Source of the DNA: Solea solea
Lineage: Eukaryota > Chordata > Actinopteri > Pleuronectiformes > Soleidae
NCBI RefSeq assembly: GCF_958295425.1
Contig: NC_081136.1
Span: 19,164,890-19,228,889 of the forward strand
DNA: 64,000 bases
Direction: 5' to 3'
Shown here: one piece after another, positions 1 through 9,965 of the stretch
How positions within the stretch are numbered: position 1 is the stretch's first letter
How the letters are laid out: every line of letters starts with the position of its first letter
The notes under the pieces: model-generated
What the model saw: only the letters and a program-made list of their open reading frames with translations
The model's database searches: none
What the model was told of the DNA's origin: nothing
Made by a program: the position numbers and the translations under genes

Positions 1-2953
1 CTATATCAGTCTTAGTCCCTGATACACATACGGAAAAATCAGACTCCTGTCTTAATGCCTTTGCAAATTATTACAAAAAACACACCAGAACGGCTGACAT
101 TTGACCTTTACAAAGGTTGCACAGGTTTGAAAGTTGGCACCCTAGATCAGTCTTAGTCCCTGATACACATACGGAAAAATCAGACTCCTGGCTTAATGCC
201 TTTGCAAATTATTACAAAAAACACACCGAACGGCTGACCTTTGACCTTTCAGAAGTGTGCAAAGGTCTAAAACTCGGCACCCTAGATCAAGCTTAGTCCC
301 TGATACACATACGGAAAAATCAGACTCCTGGCTTAATGCCTTTAGGAATTATTACAAAAAACACACCCAAAAGGCTGACCTTTGACCTTTCCGAAAGTTG
401 CACAGGTCTGAAACCCGGCACTCGAGATTAGCCATAGTCCCTGATACACATATGGAAAAATCAGACTCCTGGCTCAATGTCTTTAGGAATTATTATAAAA
501 AACACACCAGAACGGCTGACCTTCGACCTTTCTGAAGGTTGCATGGGTCTGAAATGTAGCACCCTAGATTAGCCTTAGTCCCTGATACACATATGGAAAA
601 ATCAGACTCCTGGCTTAATGCCTTTAGAAATTATTACAAAAAACACACTCAAACGTCTGACCTTTGATCTTTCTGAAGGTTGCACAGGTCTGTAACTCAG
701 CACCCTCGATCAGCTTTAGTCCCTGATACACATATGGAAAAATCAGACTCCTGACTTAATGCCTTTAGGAATTATTACAAAAAACACACCAGAACGGCTG
801 ACCTTCGACCTTTCTGAAGGTGTCACAGGTCTGTAACTCAGCACCCTTGATCAGCTTTAGTCCCTGATACACATATGGAAAAATCAGACTCCTGACTTAA
901 TGCCTTTAGGAATTATTACAAAAAACCCACCCGAACGGCTGACCATTGACATTTCCGAAGGTTGCACAGGTCTGAAACTCGGCACTCGGGATTAGTCTTA
1001 GTCCCTGATACACATATGGAAAAATCTGACTCCTGGCTCAATGCCTTTAGGAATTATTACAAAAAACACACCAGAACGGCTGACCTTCGACCTTTCTGAA
1101 GGTTGCACGGGTCTGAAACTCAGCACCCGGGATTAGCCTTAGTCCCTGATACACATACGGTAAAATCAGACTCCTGGCTCAATGCCTTTAGGAATTATTA
1201 CAAAAAACCCACCCGAACGGCTGACCATTGACATTTCCGAAGGTTCCACAGGTCTGAAACTCTGCACTCGGGATTAGTCTTAGTCCCTGATACACATATG
1301 GAAAAATCAGACTCCTGGCTCAATGTCTTTAGGAATTATTACAAAAAACACACCAGAACGGCTGACCTTTGACCTTTCCGAAAGTTGCACAAGTCTGAAA
1401 CTCGGCACTCGGGATTAGTCTTAGTCCCTGATACACATATGGAAAAATCAGACTCCTGGCTCAATGTCTTTAGGAATTATTACAAAAAACACACTCAAAC
1501 GTCTGACCTTTGATCTTTCTGAAGGTTGCACAGGTCTGTAACTCAGCATCCTTGATCAGCTTTAGTCCCTGATACACATATGGAAAAATCAGACTCCTGA
1601 GTTAATGCCTTTAGGAATTATTACAAAAAACACACCCAAAAGGCTGACCTTTGACCTTTCCGAAAGTTGCTCAGATCTGAAACTCGGCACTCGGGATTAG
1701 CCATAGTCCCTGATACACATACGGAAAAATTAGACTCCTGGCTCAATGCCTTTAGGAATTATTACAAAAAACACACCCGAATGGCTGACATTTGACCTTT
1801 ACAAAGGTTGCACAGGTTTGAAAGTTGGCACCCTAGATCAGTCTTAGTCCCTGATACACATACAGAAAAATCAGACTCCTGGCTTAATGCCTTTGCAAAT
1901 TATTACAAAAAACACACCAGAACGGCTGACCTTTGACCTTTCCAAAGGTTGCACGGGTCTGAAACTCGGCACCCTAGATTAGTCTTAGTCCCTGCTACAT
2001 ATACGGAAAAATCAGACTCCTGGTTCAATACTTTAAAAATTATTACAAAAAACACACCCGAACGGCTGACCTTTGACCTTTCCGAAGGTTGCACGGGTCT
2101 GAAACTCAGCACCCTAGATTAGCCTTAGTCCCTGATACACATACGGAAAAATCAGACTCCTGGCTCAATGTCTTTAGGAATTATTACAAAAAACACACCA
2201 GAACGGCTGACCTTCGACCTTTCTGAAGGTTGCACGGGTCTGAAACTCAGCACCCGGGATTAGTCCCTGATACACATACGGTAAAATCAGACTCCTGGCT
2301 CAATGCCTTTAGGAATTATTACAAAAAACCCACCCGAACGGCTGACCATTGACATTTCCGAAGGTTGCACAGGTCTGAAACTCGGCACTCGGGATTAGTC
2401 TTAGTCCCTGATACACATATGGAAAAATCAGACTCCTGGCTCAATGTCTTTAGGAATTATTACAAAAAACACACCAGAACGGCTGACCTTTGACCTTTCC
2501 GAAAGTTGCACAGGTCTGAAACTCGGCACTCGGGATTAGTTTTAGTCCCTGATACACATATGGAAAAATCAGACTCCTGGCTCAATGTCTTTAGGAATTA
2601 TTACAAAAAACACACCCAAAAGGCTGACCTTCGACCTTTCCGAAGGTTGCACAGGTCTGAAAATATGCACCCGGGATGAGTCTTAGTCCCTGATACACAT
2701 GAGGAAAAATCAGACTCCTGGCTTAATGCCTTTAGGAATTATTACAAAAAACACACCCAAAAGGCTGACCTTTGACCTTTCCGAAAGTTGCTCAGGTCTG
2801 AAACTTGGCACTCGGGATTAGCCATAGTCCCTGATACACATACGGAAAAATTAGACTCCTGGCTCAATGCCTTTAGGAATTATTACAAAAAACACACCCG
2901 AATGGCTGACATTTGACCTTTACAAAGGTTGCACAGGTTTGAAAGTTGGTACC
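1..2953. repeat. Satellite A higher-order repeat, copy 1 (~21 monomers)
   Basis: This stretch is repeated at 2954-6194. Diagnostic monomers match in order: the CTTAGTCC lead-in at 11 matches 2964, the GATTAGCCATAG variant near 433 matches 3387, and the rare CATGAGGAAAAA variant near 2701 matches 5942. The offset grows from 2953 to 3241 bp because copy 2 carries an extra dimer, while copy 1 lacks six bases near 2259 (GGGATTAGTCCC instead of GGGATTAGCCTTAGTCCC). The left end is set by the window edge, so the true unit may start earlier. Confidence 0.85.
235..247 (-). promoter_or_regulatory. DR1-type nuclear receptor motif in satellite A (representative)
   Basis: The plus strand reads TGACCTTTGACCT, which on the minus strand is AGGTCA-A-AGGTCA. 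That is a perfect direct repeat with one-base spacing, the established consensus for RXR heterodimers, HNF4 and COUP-TF. The same 13 bases recur in many monomers, for example at 1363-1375 and 9288-9300. Other monomer classes break it: TGACCTTCGACC changes one half-site and TGACCATTGACA disrupts it. The motif is directly visible; binding or regulation is unproven, and it may simply be part of the monomer. Confidence 0.45.
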
Positions 2954-5900
2954 CTAGATCAGTCTTAGTCCCTGATACACATACGGAAAAATCAGACTCC
3001 TGGCTTAATGCCTTTGCAAATTATTACAAAAAACACACCAGAACGGCTGACATTTGACCTTTACAAAGGTTGCACAGGTTTGAAAGTTGGCACCCTAGAT
3101 CAGTCTTAGTCCCTGATACACATACGGAAAAATCAGACTCCTGGCTTAATGCCTTTGCAAATTATTACAAAAAACACACCCGAACGGCTGACCTTTGACC
3201 TTTCAGAAGTGTGCAAAGGTCTAAAACTCGGCACCCTAGATCAGGCTTAGTCCCTGATACACATACGGAAAAATCAGACTCCTGGCTTAATGCCTTTAGG
3301 AATTATTACAAAAAACACACCCAAAAGGCTGACCTTTGACCTTTCCGAAAGTTGCACAGGTCTGAAACCCGGCACTCGAGATTAGCCATAGTCCCTGATA
3401 CACATATGGAAAAATCAGACTCCTGGCTCAATGTCTTTAGGAATTATTATAAAAAACACACCAGAACGGCTGACCTTCGACCTTTCTGAAGGTTGCATGG
3501 GTCTGAAATTTAGCACCCTAGATTAGCCTTAGTCCCTGATACACATATGGAAAAACCAGACTCCTGGCTTAATGCCTTTAGAAATTATTACAAAAAACAC
3601 ACTCAAACGTCTGACCTTTGATCTTTCTGAAGGTTGCACAGGTCTGTAACTCAGCACCCTCGATCAGCTTTAGTCCCTGATACACATATGGAAAAATCAG
3701 ACTCCTGACTTAATGCCTTTAGGAATTATTACAAAAAACACACCAGAACGGCTGACCTTCGACCTTTCTGAAGGTTGCACGAACTGTAACTCAGCACCCT
3801 TGATCAGCTTTAGTCCCTGATACACATATGGAAAAATCAGACTCCTGACTTAATGCCTTTAGGAATTATTACAAAAAACCCACCCGAACGGCTGACCATT
3901 GACATTTCCGAAGGTTGCACAGGTCTGAAACTCGGCACTCGGGATTAGTCTTAGTCCCTGATACACATATGGAAAAATCTGACTCCTGGCTCAATGCCTT
4001 TAGGAATTATTACAAAAAACACACCAGAACGGCTGACCTTCGACCTTTCTGAAGGTTGCACGGGTCTGAAACTCAGCACCCGGGATTAGCCTTAGTCCCT
4101 GATACACATACGGTAAAATCAGACTCCTGGCTCAATGCCTTTAGGAATTATTACAAAAAACCCACCCGAACGGCTGACCATTGACATTTCCGAAGGTTGC
4201 ACAGGTCTGAAACTCGGCACTCGGGATTAGTCTTAGTCCCTGATACACATATGGAAAAATCAGACTCCTGGCTCAATGCCTTTAGGAATTATTACAAAAA
4301 ACACACCAGAACGGCTGACCTTCGACCTTTCTGAAGGTTGCACGGGTCTGAAACTCAGCACCCGGGATTAGCCTTAGTCCCTGATACACATACGGTAAAA
4401 TCAGACTCCTGGCTCAATGCCTTTAGGAATTATTACAAAAAACCCACCCGAACGGCTGACCATTGACATTTCCGAAGGTTCCACAGGTCTGAAACTCTGC
4501 ACTCGGGATTAGTCTTAGTCCCTGATACACATATGGAAAAATCAGACTCCTGGCTCAATGTCTTTAGGAATTATTACAAAAAACACACCAGAACGGCTGA
4601 CCTTTGACCTTTCCGAAAGTTGCACAAGTCTGAAACTCGGCACTCGGGATTAGTCTTAGTCCCTGATACACATATGGAAAAATCAGACTCCTGGCTCAAT
4701 GTCTTTAGGAATTATTACAAAAAACACACTCAAACGTCTGACCTTTGATCTTTCTGAAGGTTGCACAGGTCTGTAACTCAGCACCCTTGATCAGCTTTAG
4801 TCCCTGATACACATATGGAAAAATCAGACTCCTGAGTTAATGCCTTTAGGAATTATTACAAAAAACACACCCAAAAGGCTGACCTTTGACCTTTCCGAAA
4901 GTTGCTCAGATCTGAAACTCGGCACTCGGGATTAGCCATAGTCCCTGATACACATACGGAAAAATTAGACTCCTGGCTCAATGCCTTTAGGAATTATTAC
5001 AAAAAACACACCCGAATGGCTGACATTTGACCTTTACAAAGGTTGCACAGGTTTGAAAGTTGGCACCCTAGATCAGTCTTAGTCCCTGATACACATACAG
5101 AAAAATCAGACTCCTGGCTTAATGCCTTTGCAAATTATTACAAAAAACACACCAGAACGGCTGACCTTTGACCTTTCCAAAGGTTGCACGGGTCTGAAAC
5201 TCGGCACCCTAGATTAGTCTTAGTCCCTGCTACATATACGGAAAAATCAGACTCCTGGTTCAATCCTTTAAGAATTATTACAAAAAACACACCCGAACGG
5301 CTGACCATTGACCTTTCCGAAGGTTGCACGGGTCTGAAACTCAGCACCCTAGATAAGCCTTAGTCCCTGATACACATACGGAAAAATCAGACTCCTGGCT
5401 CAATGTCTTTAGGAATTATTACAAAAAACACACCAGAACGGCTGACCTTCGACCTTTCTGAAGGTTGCACGGGTCTGAAACTCAGCACCCGGGATTAGCC
5501 TTAGTCCCTGATACACCTACGGTAAAATCAGACTCCTGGCTCAATGCCTTTAGGAATTATTACAAAAAACCCACCCGAACGGCTGACCATTGACATTTCC
5601 GAAGGTTGCACAGGTCTGAAACTCGGCACTCGGGATAAGTCTTAGTCCCTGATACACATATGGAAAAATCAGACTCCTGGCTCAATGTCTTTAGGAATTA
5701 TTACAAAAAACACACCAGAACGGCTGACCTTTGACCTTTTCGAAAGTTGCACAGGTCTGAAACTCGGCATTCGGGATTAGTCTTAGTCCCTGATACACAT
5801 ATGGAAAAATCAGACTCCTGGCTCAATGTCTTTAGGAATTATTACAAAAAACACACCCAAAAGGCTGACCTTCGACCTTTCCGAAGGTTGCACAGGTCTG

Positions 5901-6194
5901 AACATATGCACCCGGGATGAGTCTTAGTCCCTGATACACATGAGGAAAAATCAGACTCCTGGCTTAATGCCTTTAGGAATTATTACAAAAAACACACCCA
6001 AAAGGCTGACCTTTGACCTTTCCGAAAGTTGCTCAGGTCTGAAACTTGGCACTCGGGATTAGCCATAGTCCCTGATACACATACGGAAAAATTAGACTCC
6101 TGGCTCAATGCCTTTAGGAATTATTACAAAAAACACACCCGAATGGCTGACATTTGACCTTTACAAAGGTTGCACAGGTTTGAAAGTTGGTACC
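2954..6194. repeat. Satellite A higher-order repeat, copy 2 (~23 monomers)
   Basis: This is the second copy of the long unit seen at 1-2953, with the same monomer order and mostly single-base differences. It is longer by a tandem dimer near 4091-4372. Marker monomers include the TTTGCAAATT class at its start, the CTCAAACGTCTG class, the GGTAAAATC class and the CATGAGG class near 5942. Length polymorphism by whole monomers is the usual mark of unequal exchange. Confidence 0.85.
4091..4372. repeat. Extra tandem dimer inside satellite A copy 2
   Basis: The lead-in CTTAGTCC followed by ACGGTAAAATC occurs at 4091 and again at 4373, 282 bp apart (two monomers). Copy 1 has it once, near 1138. The first occurrence is followed by GGTTGCACAGGTCTG and the second by GGTTCCACAGGTCTG; only the latter is in copy 1. 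The extra dimer therefore arose after, or was lost since, the two long copies diverged. Confidence 0.75.
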
Positions 6195-7813
6195 CTAGAT
6201 CAGTCTTAGTCCCTGATACACATACGGAAAAATCAGACTCCTGGCTTAATGCCTTTGCAAATTATTACAAAAAACACAACAGAACGGCTGACCTTTGACC
6301 TTTCCAAAGGTTGCACGGGTCTGAAATTCGGCACCCTAGATTAGTCTTAGTCCCTGCTACACATACGGAAAAATCTGACTCCTGGTTCAATCCTTTAAGA
6401 ATTATTACAAAAAACACACCCGAACGGCTGACCTTTGACCTTTCAGAAGGGTGCAAAGGTCTAAAACTCGGCACCCTAGATCAGGCTTAGTCCCTGATAC
6501 ACATACGGAAAAATCAGACTCCTGGCTTAATGCCTTTAGGAATTATTACAAAAAACACACCCAAAAGGCTGACCTTTGACCTTTCCGAAAGTTGCACAGG
6601 TCTGAAACTCGGCACTCGAGATTAGCCATAGTCCCTGATACACATATGGAAAAATCAGACTTCTGGCTCAATGTCTTTAGGAATTATTACAAAAAACACA
6701 CCAGAACGGCTGACCTTCGACCTTTCTGAAGGTTGCACAGGTCTGTAACTCAGCACCCTTGATCAGCTTTAGTCCCTGATACACATACGGAAAAATCAGA
6801 CTCCTGGCTCAATGTCTTTAGGAATTATTACAAAAAACACACCAGAACGGCTGACCTTCGACCTTTCTGAAGGTTGCACGGGTCTGAAACTCGGCACTCG
6901 GGATTAGTCTTAGTCCCTGATACACATATGGAAAAATCAGACTCCTGGCTCAATGTCTTTAGGAATTATTACAAAAAACACACCAGAACGGCTGACCTTT
7001 GACCTTTCCGAAAGTTGCACAGGTCTGAAACTCGGCACTCAGGATTAGTCTTAGTCCCTGATACACATATGGAAAAATCAGACTCCTGGCTCAATGTCTT
7101 TAGGAATTATGACAAAAAACACACTCAAACGTCTGACCTTTGATCTTTCTGAAGGTTGCACAGGTCTGTAACTCAGCACCCTTGATCAGCTTCAGTCCCG
7201 GATACACATATGGAAAAATCAGACTCCTGGCTTAATGCCTTTAGGAATTATTACAAAAAACACACTCAAGTCTGACCTTTGATCTTTCTGAAGGTTGCAC
7301 AGGTCTGAAACTCAGAACCCGGGATAAGCCTTAGTCCCTGATACACATACAGAAAAATCAGACTCCTGACTCAATGACTTTAGGAATTATTACAAAAAAC
7401 ACACCAGAACGGCTGACTTTTGACCTTTCCCAAGGTTGCACAGGTCTAAACTCAGCACCCTAGATCAGTCTTAGTCCCTGATACACATACAGAAAAATCA
7501 GACTCCTGGCTTAATGCCTTTAGGAATTATTACAAAAAACACACTCAAACGTCTGACCTTTGACCTTTCTGAAGGTTGCACAGGTCTGAAACTCAGCACC
7601 CTTGATCAGCTTTAGTCCCTGATACACATATGGAAAAATCAGACCCCTGACTTAATGCCTTTAGGAATTATTACAAAAAACACACCCAAACGGCTGACCT
7701 TTGACCTTTCCGAACGTTGCGCAGGTCTGAAACTTGAAACCCTGGATCAGCTATAGTCCTTGATACACATACGGAGAAATCAGCATCCTGGCTCATTGCC
7801 TTTAGGAATTATT
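6195..7813. repeat. Satellite A partial third unit and divergent edge monomers
   Basis: The first few monomers (to about 6660) continue in the order seen after 2954, but two of them near 6260-6420 resemble the monomers at 1903-2110, so the block looks recombinant. From about 6700 the order no longer follows the long unit. Monomers near 7130-7800 carry private changes such as TTCAGTCCCGG, CAAGTCTGACC with a short deletion, TTGACTTTTGACC-like forms, and GAAATCAGCATCC in the last monomer. Rising divergence toward the array edge is typical of satellite margins that escape homogenisation. Confidence 0.7.
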
Positions 7814-8092
7814 GAAGAAAAGACAGTTTCCCACCTTTTTTACGTTTGAATTTTACAGACTGTCTTTTTGGCAGTCTTTTTTGGCTGGGGGGAAAAAAGC
7901 CCAAAGTCCTGTTTGTCCTGTGTCCAAAAACTGAAAATCAGGTCGTGTTAGACTCTATACAGTCTTAGACCCTTTGGCCAGAGTGGAAGTTTTGGAGGAA
8001 CTACATTTCCACAGGTCGCAGGAGTGTGAAATTTCATATGTCGTTTGGGGTCCCAAGACGAGCAGAACGACGCCAGTCTTGTGCCACGTGAC
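7814..8092. other. Non-satellite linker between A and B, copy 1
   Basis: Satellite A stops after GGAATTATT at 7813, and recognisable satellite B begins at GGAAATAG at 8093. The 279 bases between match neither monomer. They include T-rich runs around 7836-7890, a CTTTTTT/AAAAAAG inverted pair around a G-run, and a GCCACGTGAC palindromic core at the right end. No open frame of note. The same sequence returns at 9688-9965 with a few substitutions and one fewer G in the G-run. It could be old unique flanking DNA or a remnant of a mobile element, but I see no element termini or target duplication. Confidence 0.85.
8083..8092. promoter_or_regulatory. E-box GCCACGTGAC at linker/satellite B edge, copy 1
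   Basis: GCCACGTGAC contains CACGTG and matches the classic USF-type consensus GTCACGTGGC read on the other strand. It directly abuts the first satellite B base (8093). The second linker keeps it unchanged at 9956-9965 although bases just upstream differ (GTCTTGTGCC versus GTCTCGTGCC). No gene lies downstream, so a promoter role has no support; the motif match is all that can be seen. Confidence 0.3.
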
Positions 8093-8434
8093 GGAAATAG
8101 CCTTATCTCAGTGTAATGCACACACAGAAAGACATCAATAGAAAAACAAATCCAAACAATGAAATCATTGCAAACTCAAACACTAAGGGTAAAGAAGTAT
8201 ATCTTATAACATGTTAACTCCGTTTGTGAGGTTTATATTATGGGACAGTAGAAAAAATCTGGAAATAGCCTTATCTGAGCTAATGTGCACACAGAAAGAC
8301 ACCAATAGGAAAAAAATCTGGGAATAGCCTTATCTCAGCGTAATTCAAACACTGAAGGTATATAACTATATCTTATGAGATGTTAACTTTATTTGTGAGG
8401 TTTATGTTATGGGACAGTAGAAAAATGAAAAAAA
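8093..8434. repeat. Diverged, rearranged satellite B fragment
   Basis: About two monomers' worth of satellite B, recognisable from AATAGAAAAACA, AGTGAAATCATTGCAAA-like, GTGAGGTTTATGTTATGGG and GACAGTAG blocks. The first unit aligns along its length but is diverged (AATGCACACACAGAAAGAC for the array's GTGCACAAAAACAGAC). A partial unit follows near 8248-8305 and is then interrupted, restarting at GGGAATAGCC. The second linker copy has the same series minus about 60 bases, so one was shortened or the other gained a partial duplication. It ends at a sharp join to satellite A. Confidence 0.85.
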
Positions 8435-8449
8435 TTTGTTGCAATTTCA
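8435..8449. other. Satellite B to satellite A breakpoint
   Basis: Satellite B runs to ATGAAAAAAA and then departs; satellite A resumes at GCCTGACCTTTGACAGG. The 15 bases between (TTGTTGCAATTTCAG) fit neither monomer exactly, though the final TTTCAG could be either. The A monomer resumes in mid-unit and lacks several bases (TTTGACAGGCACAGGTCTG), as expected of a non-homologous or microhomology join. This break closes the duplicated A-linker-B segment. Confidence 0.75.
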
Positions 8450-9687
8450 GCCTGACCTTTGACAGGCACAGGTCTGAAACTTGGCACCCTAGATCAGCCT
8501 TAGTCCCTGAAACACATAGGGAAAAATCAGACTCCTGGCTCAATGCCTTTAGGAATTATTACAGAAAAACCCACCCGAACGGCTGACCATTGACATTTCA
8601 GAAGGTTGCACAGGTCTGAAAATCTGCACCCGGGATTAGTCTTAGTCCCCGATACACATATGGAAAAATCAGACTCCTGGCTCAATGTCTTTAGGAATTA
8701 TTAAAGAAAACACACCAGAACGGCTGACCTTCGACCTTTCTGAAGGTTGCACAGGTCTGAAACTCAGCACCCTAGATTAGCCTTAGTCCCTGATACACAT
8801 ACGGAAAAATCCGACTCCTGGCTTAATGCCTTTAGGAATTATTACAAAAAACACACCAAAACGTCTGACCTTTGACCTTTCTGAAGGTTGCACAGGTCTG
8901 AAACTCAGCACCCGGGATAAGCCATAGTCCCTGATACACATACAGAAAAATCAGACTCCTGACTCAATGACTTTAGGAATTATTACAAAAAACACACCAG
9001 AACGGCTGACTTTTGACCTTTCCCAAGGTTGCACAGGTCTAAACTCAGCACCCTAGATCAGTCTTAGTCCCTGATACACATACGGAAAAATCAGACTTCT
9101 GGCTTAATGCCTTTAGGAATTATTACAAAAAACACACTCAAACGTCTGACCTTTGACCTTTCTGAAGGTTGCACAGGTCTGAAACTCAGCACCCTTGATC
9201 AGCTTTAGTCCCTGATACACATATGGAAAAATCAGACTCCTGACTTAATGCCTTTAGGAATTATTACAAAAAACACACCCAAACGGCTGACCTTTGACCT
9301 TTCAGAAGGTTGTACAGGTCTGAAACTCAGCACCCTAGATCAGCCTTAGTCCTTGATACACATATGGAAAAATCAGACTCCTGGCTTAATGCCTTTAGGA
9401 ATTATTACAAAAAATACACCAGAACGGCTGACTTTTGACCTTTCCCAAGGTTGCACAGGTCTAAACTCAGCACCCTAGATCAGCCTTAGTCCTTGATACA
9501 CATATGGAAAAATCTAACTCCTGGCTTAACGCCTTTAGGAATTATTACAAAAAATACACCCAAACGGCTGACCTTTGACCTTTCCGAACGTTGTGCAGGT
9601 CTGTAACTTGACACCCTGGATCAGCTATAGTCCTTGATACACATACGGAGAAATCAGCATCCTGGCTCATTGCCTTTAGGAATTATT
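8450..9687. repeat. Satellite A tandem array, array 2 (~9 monomers)
   Basis: Nine or so satellite A monomers in the same orientation as array 1. Their order resembles the right edge of array 1: the GGGATAAGCC and CAATGACTTTAGG variants, the TTTCCCAAGGTTGCACAGG class, the CAAACGTCTG class, then the terminal monomer with GAAATCAGCATCC just before the linker. One class (GACTTTTGACC with TCTAAACTCAGC) is present twice here, so this copy has gained monomers relative to array 1. This is the repeated edge of the satellite A block. Confidence 0.93.
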
Positions 9688-9965
9688 GAAGAAAAGACAG
9701 TTTCCCACCTTTTTTACGTTTGAATTTTACAGACTGTCTTTTTGGCAGTCTTTTTTGGCCGGGGGAAAAAAGCCCAAAGTCCTGTTTGTCCTGTGTCCAA
9801 AAACTGAAAATCAGGTCGTGTTAGACTCTATACAGTCTTAGACCCTTTGGCCAGAGTGGAAGTTTTGGAGGAACTACATTTCCACAGGTCGCAGGAGTGT
9901 GAAATTTCATATGTCATTTGGGGTCCCAAGACGAGCAGAACAACGCCAGTCTCGTGCCACGTGAC
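9688..9965. other. Non-satellite linker between A and B, copy 2
   Basis: 278 bases, nearly identical to 7814-8092 at an offset of 1874, then 1873 after loss of one base in the G-run (GGCCGGGGGAAAAA versus GGCTGGGGGGAAAAA). Other differences are single bases (GTCATTTGGGG for GTCGTTTGGGG, AACAACGCC for AACGACGCC). Both copies join satellite A and satellite B at exactly the same bases, so the segment was duplicated as a whole rather than inserted twice. Confidence 0.9.
9956..9965. promoter_or_regulatory. E-box GCCACGTGAC at linker/satellite B edge, copy 2
   Basis: The same GCCACGTGAC as at 8083-8092, again ending immediately before the first satellite B base (9966). Conservation between two recent duplicates is expected by descent and is weak evidence for function. 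No transcript or gene is visible downstream. Confidence 0.3.

Larger units (their letters stand above)
1..7813. repeat. Satellite A tandem array, ~141-bp monomer (array 1)
   Basis: About 55 head-to-tail monomers of 140-142 bp. The phrase AGTCCCTGATACACATA recurs at 141-bp steps (its lead-in CTTAGTCC begins at 11, 152 and 292), and each monomer also carries TCAGACTCCTGG, GGAATTATTACAAAAAAC, GGCTGACC and a GCACAGGTCTGAAA tail. Differences between monomers are mostly single bases plus rare 1-6 bp indels. All copies point the same way. The array is cut by the left edge of the window. No gene is present: frames are short and shared by monomers at different places. The monomer is close to a nucleosome core length, as for many centromeric or pericentromeric satellites; that role is inference. 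I do not recognise a named satellite family. Confidence 0.97.

Noticed and set aside
1903..6474. 69-codon minus-strand frames in satellite A (1903-2112, 5138-5347, 6265-6474).
   Set aside because: They occur only where a 1-bp indel joins two frames of adjacent monomers, and they are copies of one another through the long repeat unit. Nothing suggests translation.
7821..7865. Inverted pair AGACAGT/ACTGTCT in the linker as mobile-element ends.
   Set aside because: The arms are only seven bases, lie inside the linker rather than at its ends, and there is no target-site duplication.
8380..8586. 68-codon plus-strand frame.
   Set aside because: It runs across the satellite B to satellite A breakpoint and is a chance product of the join.
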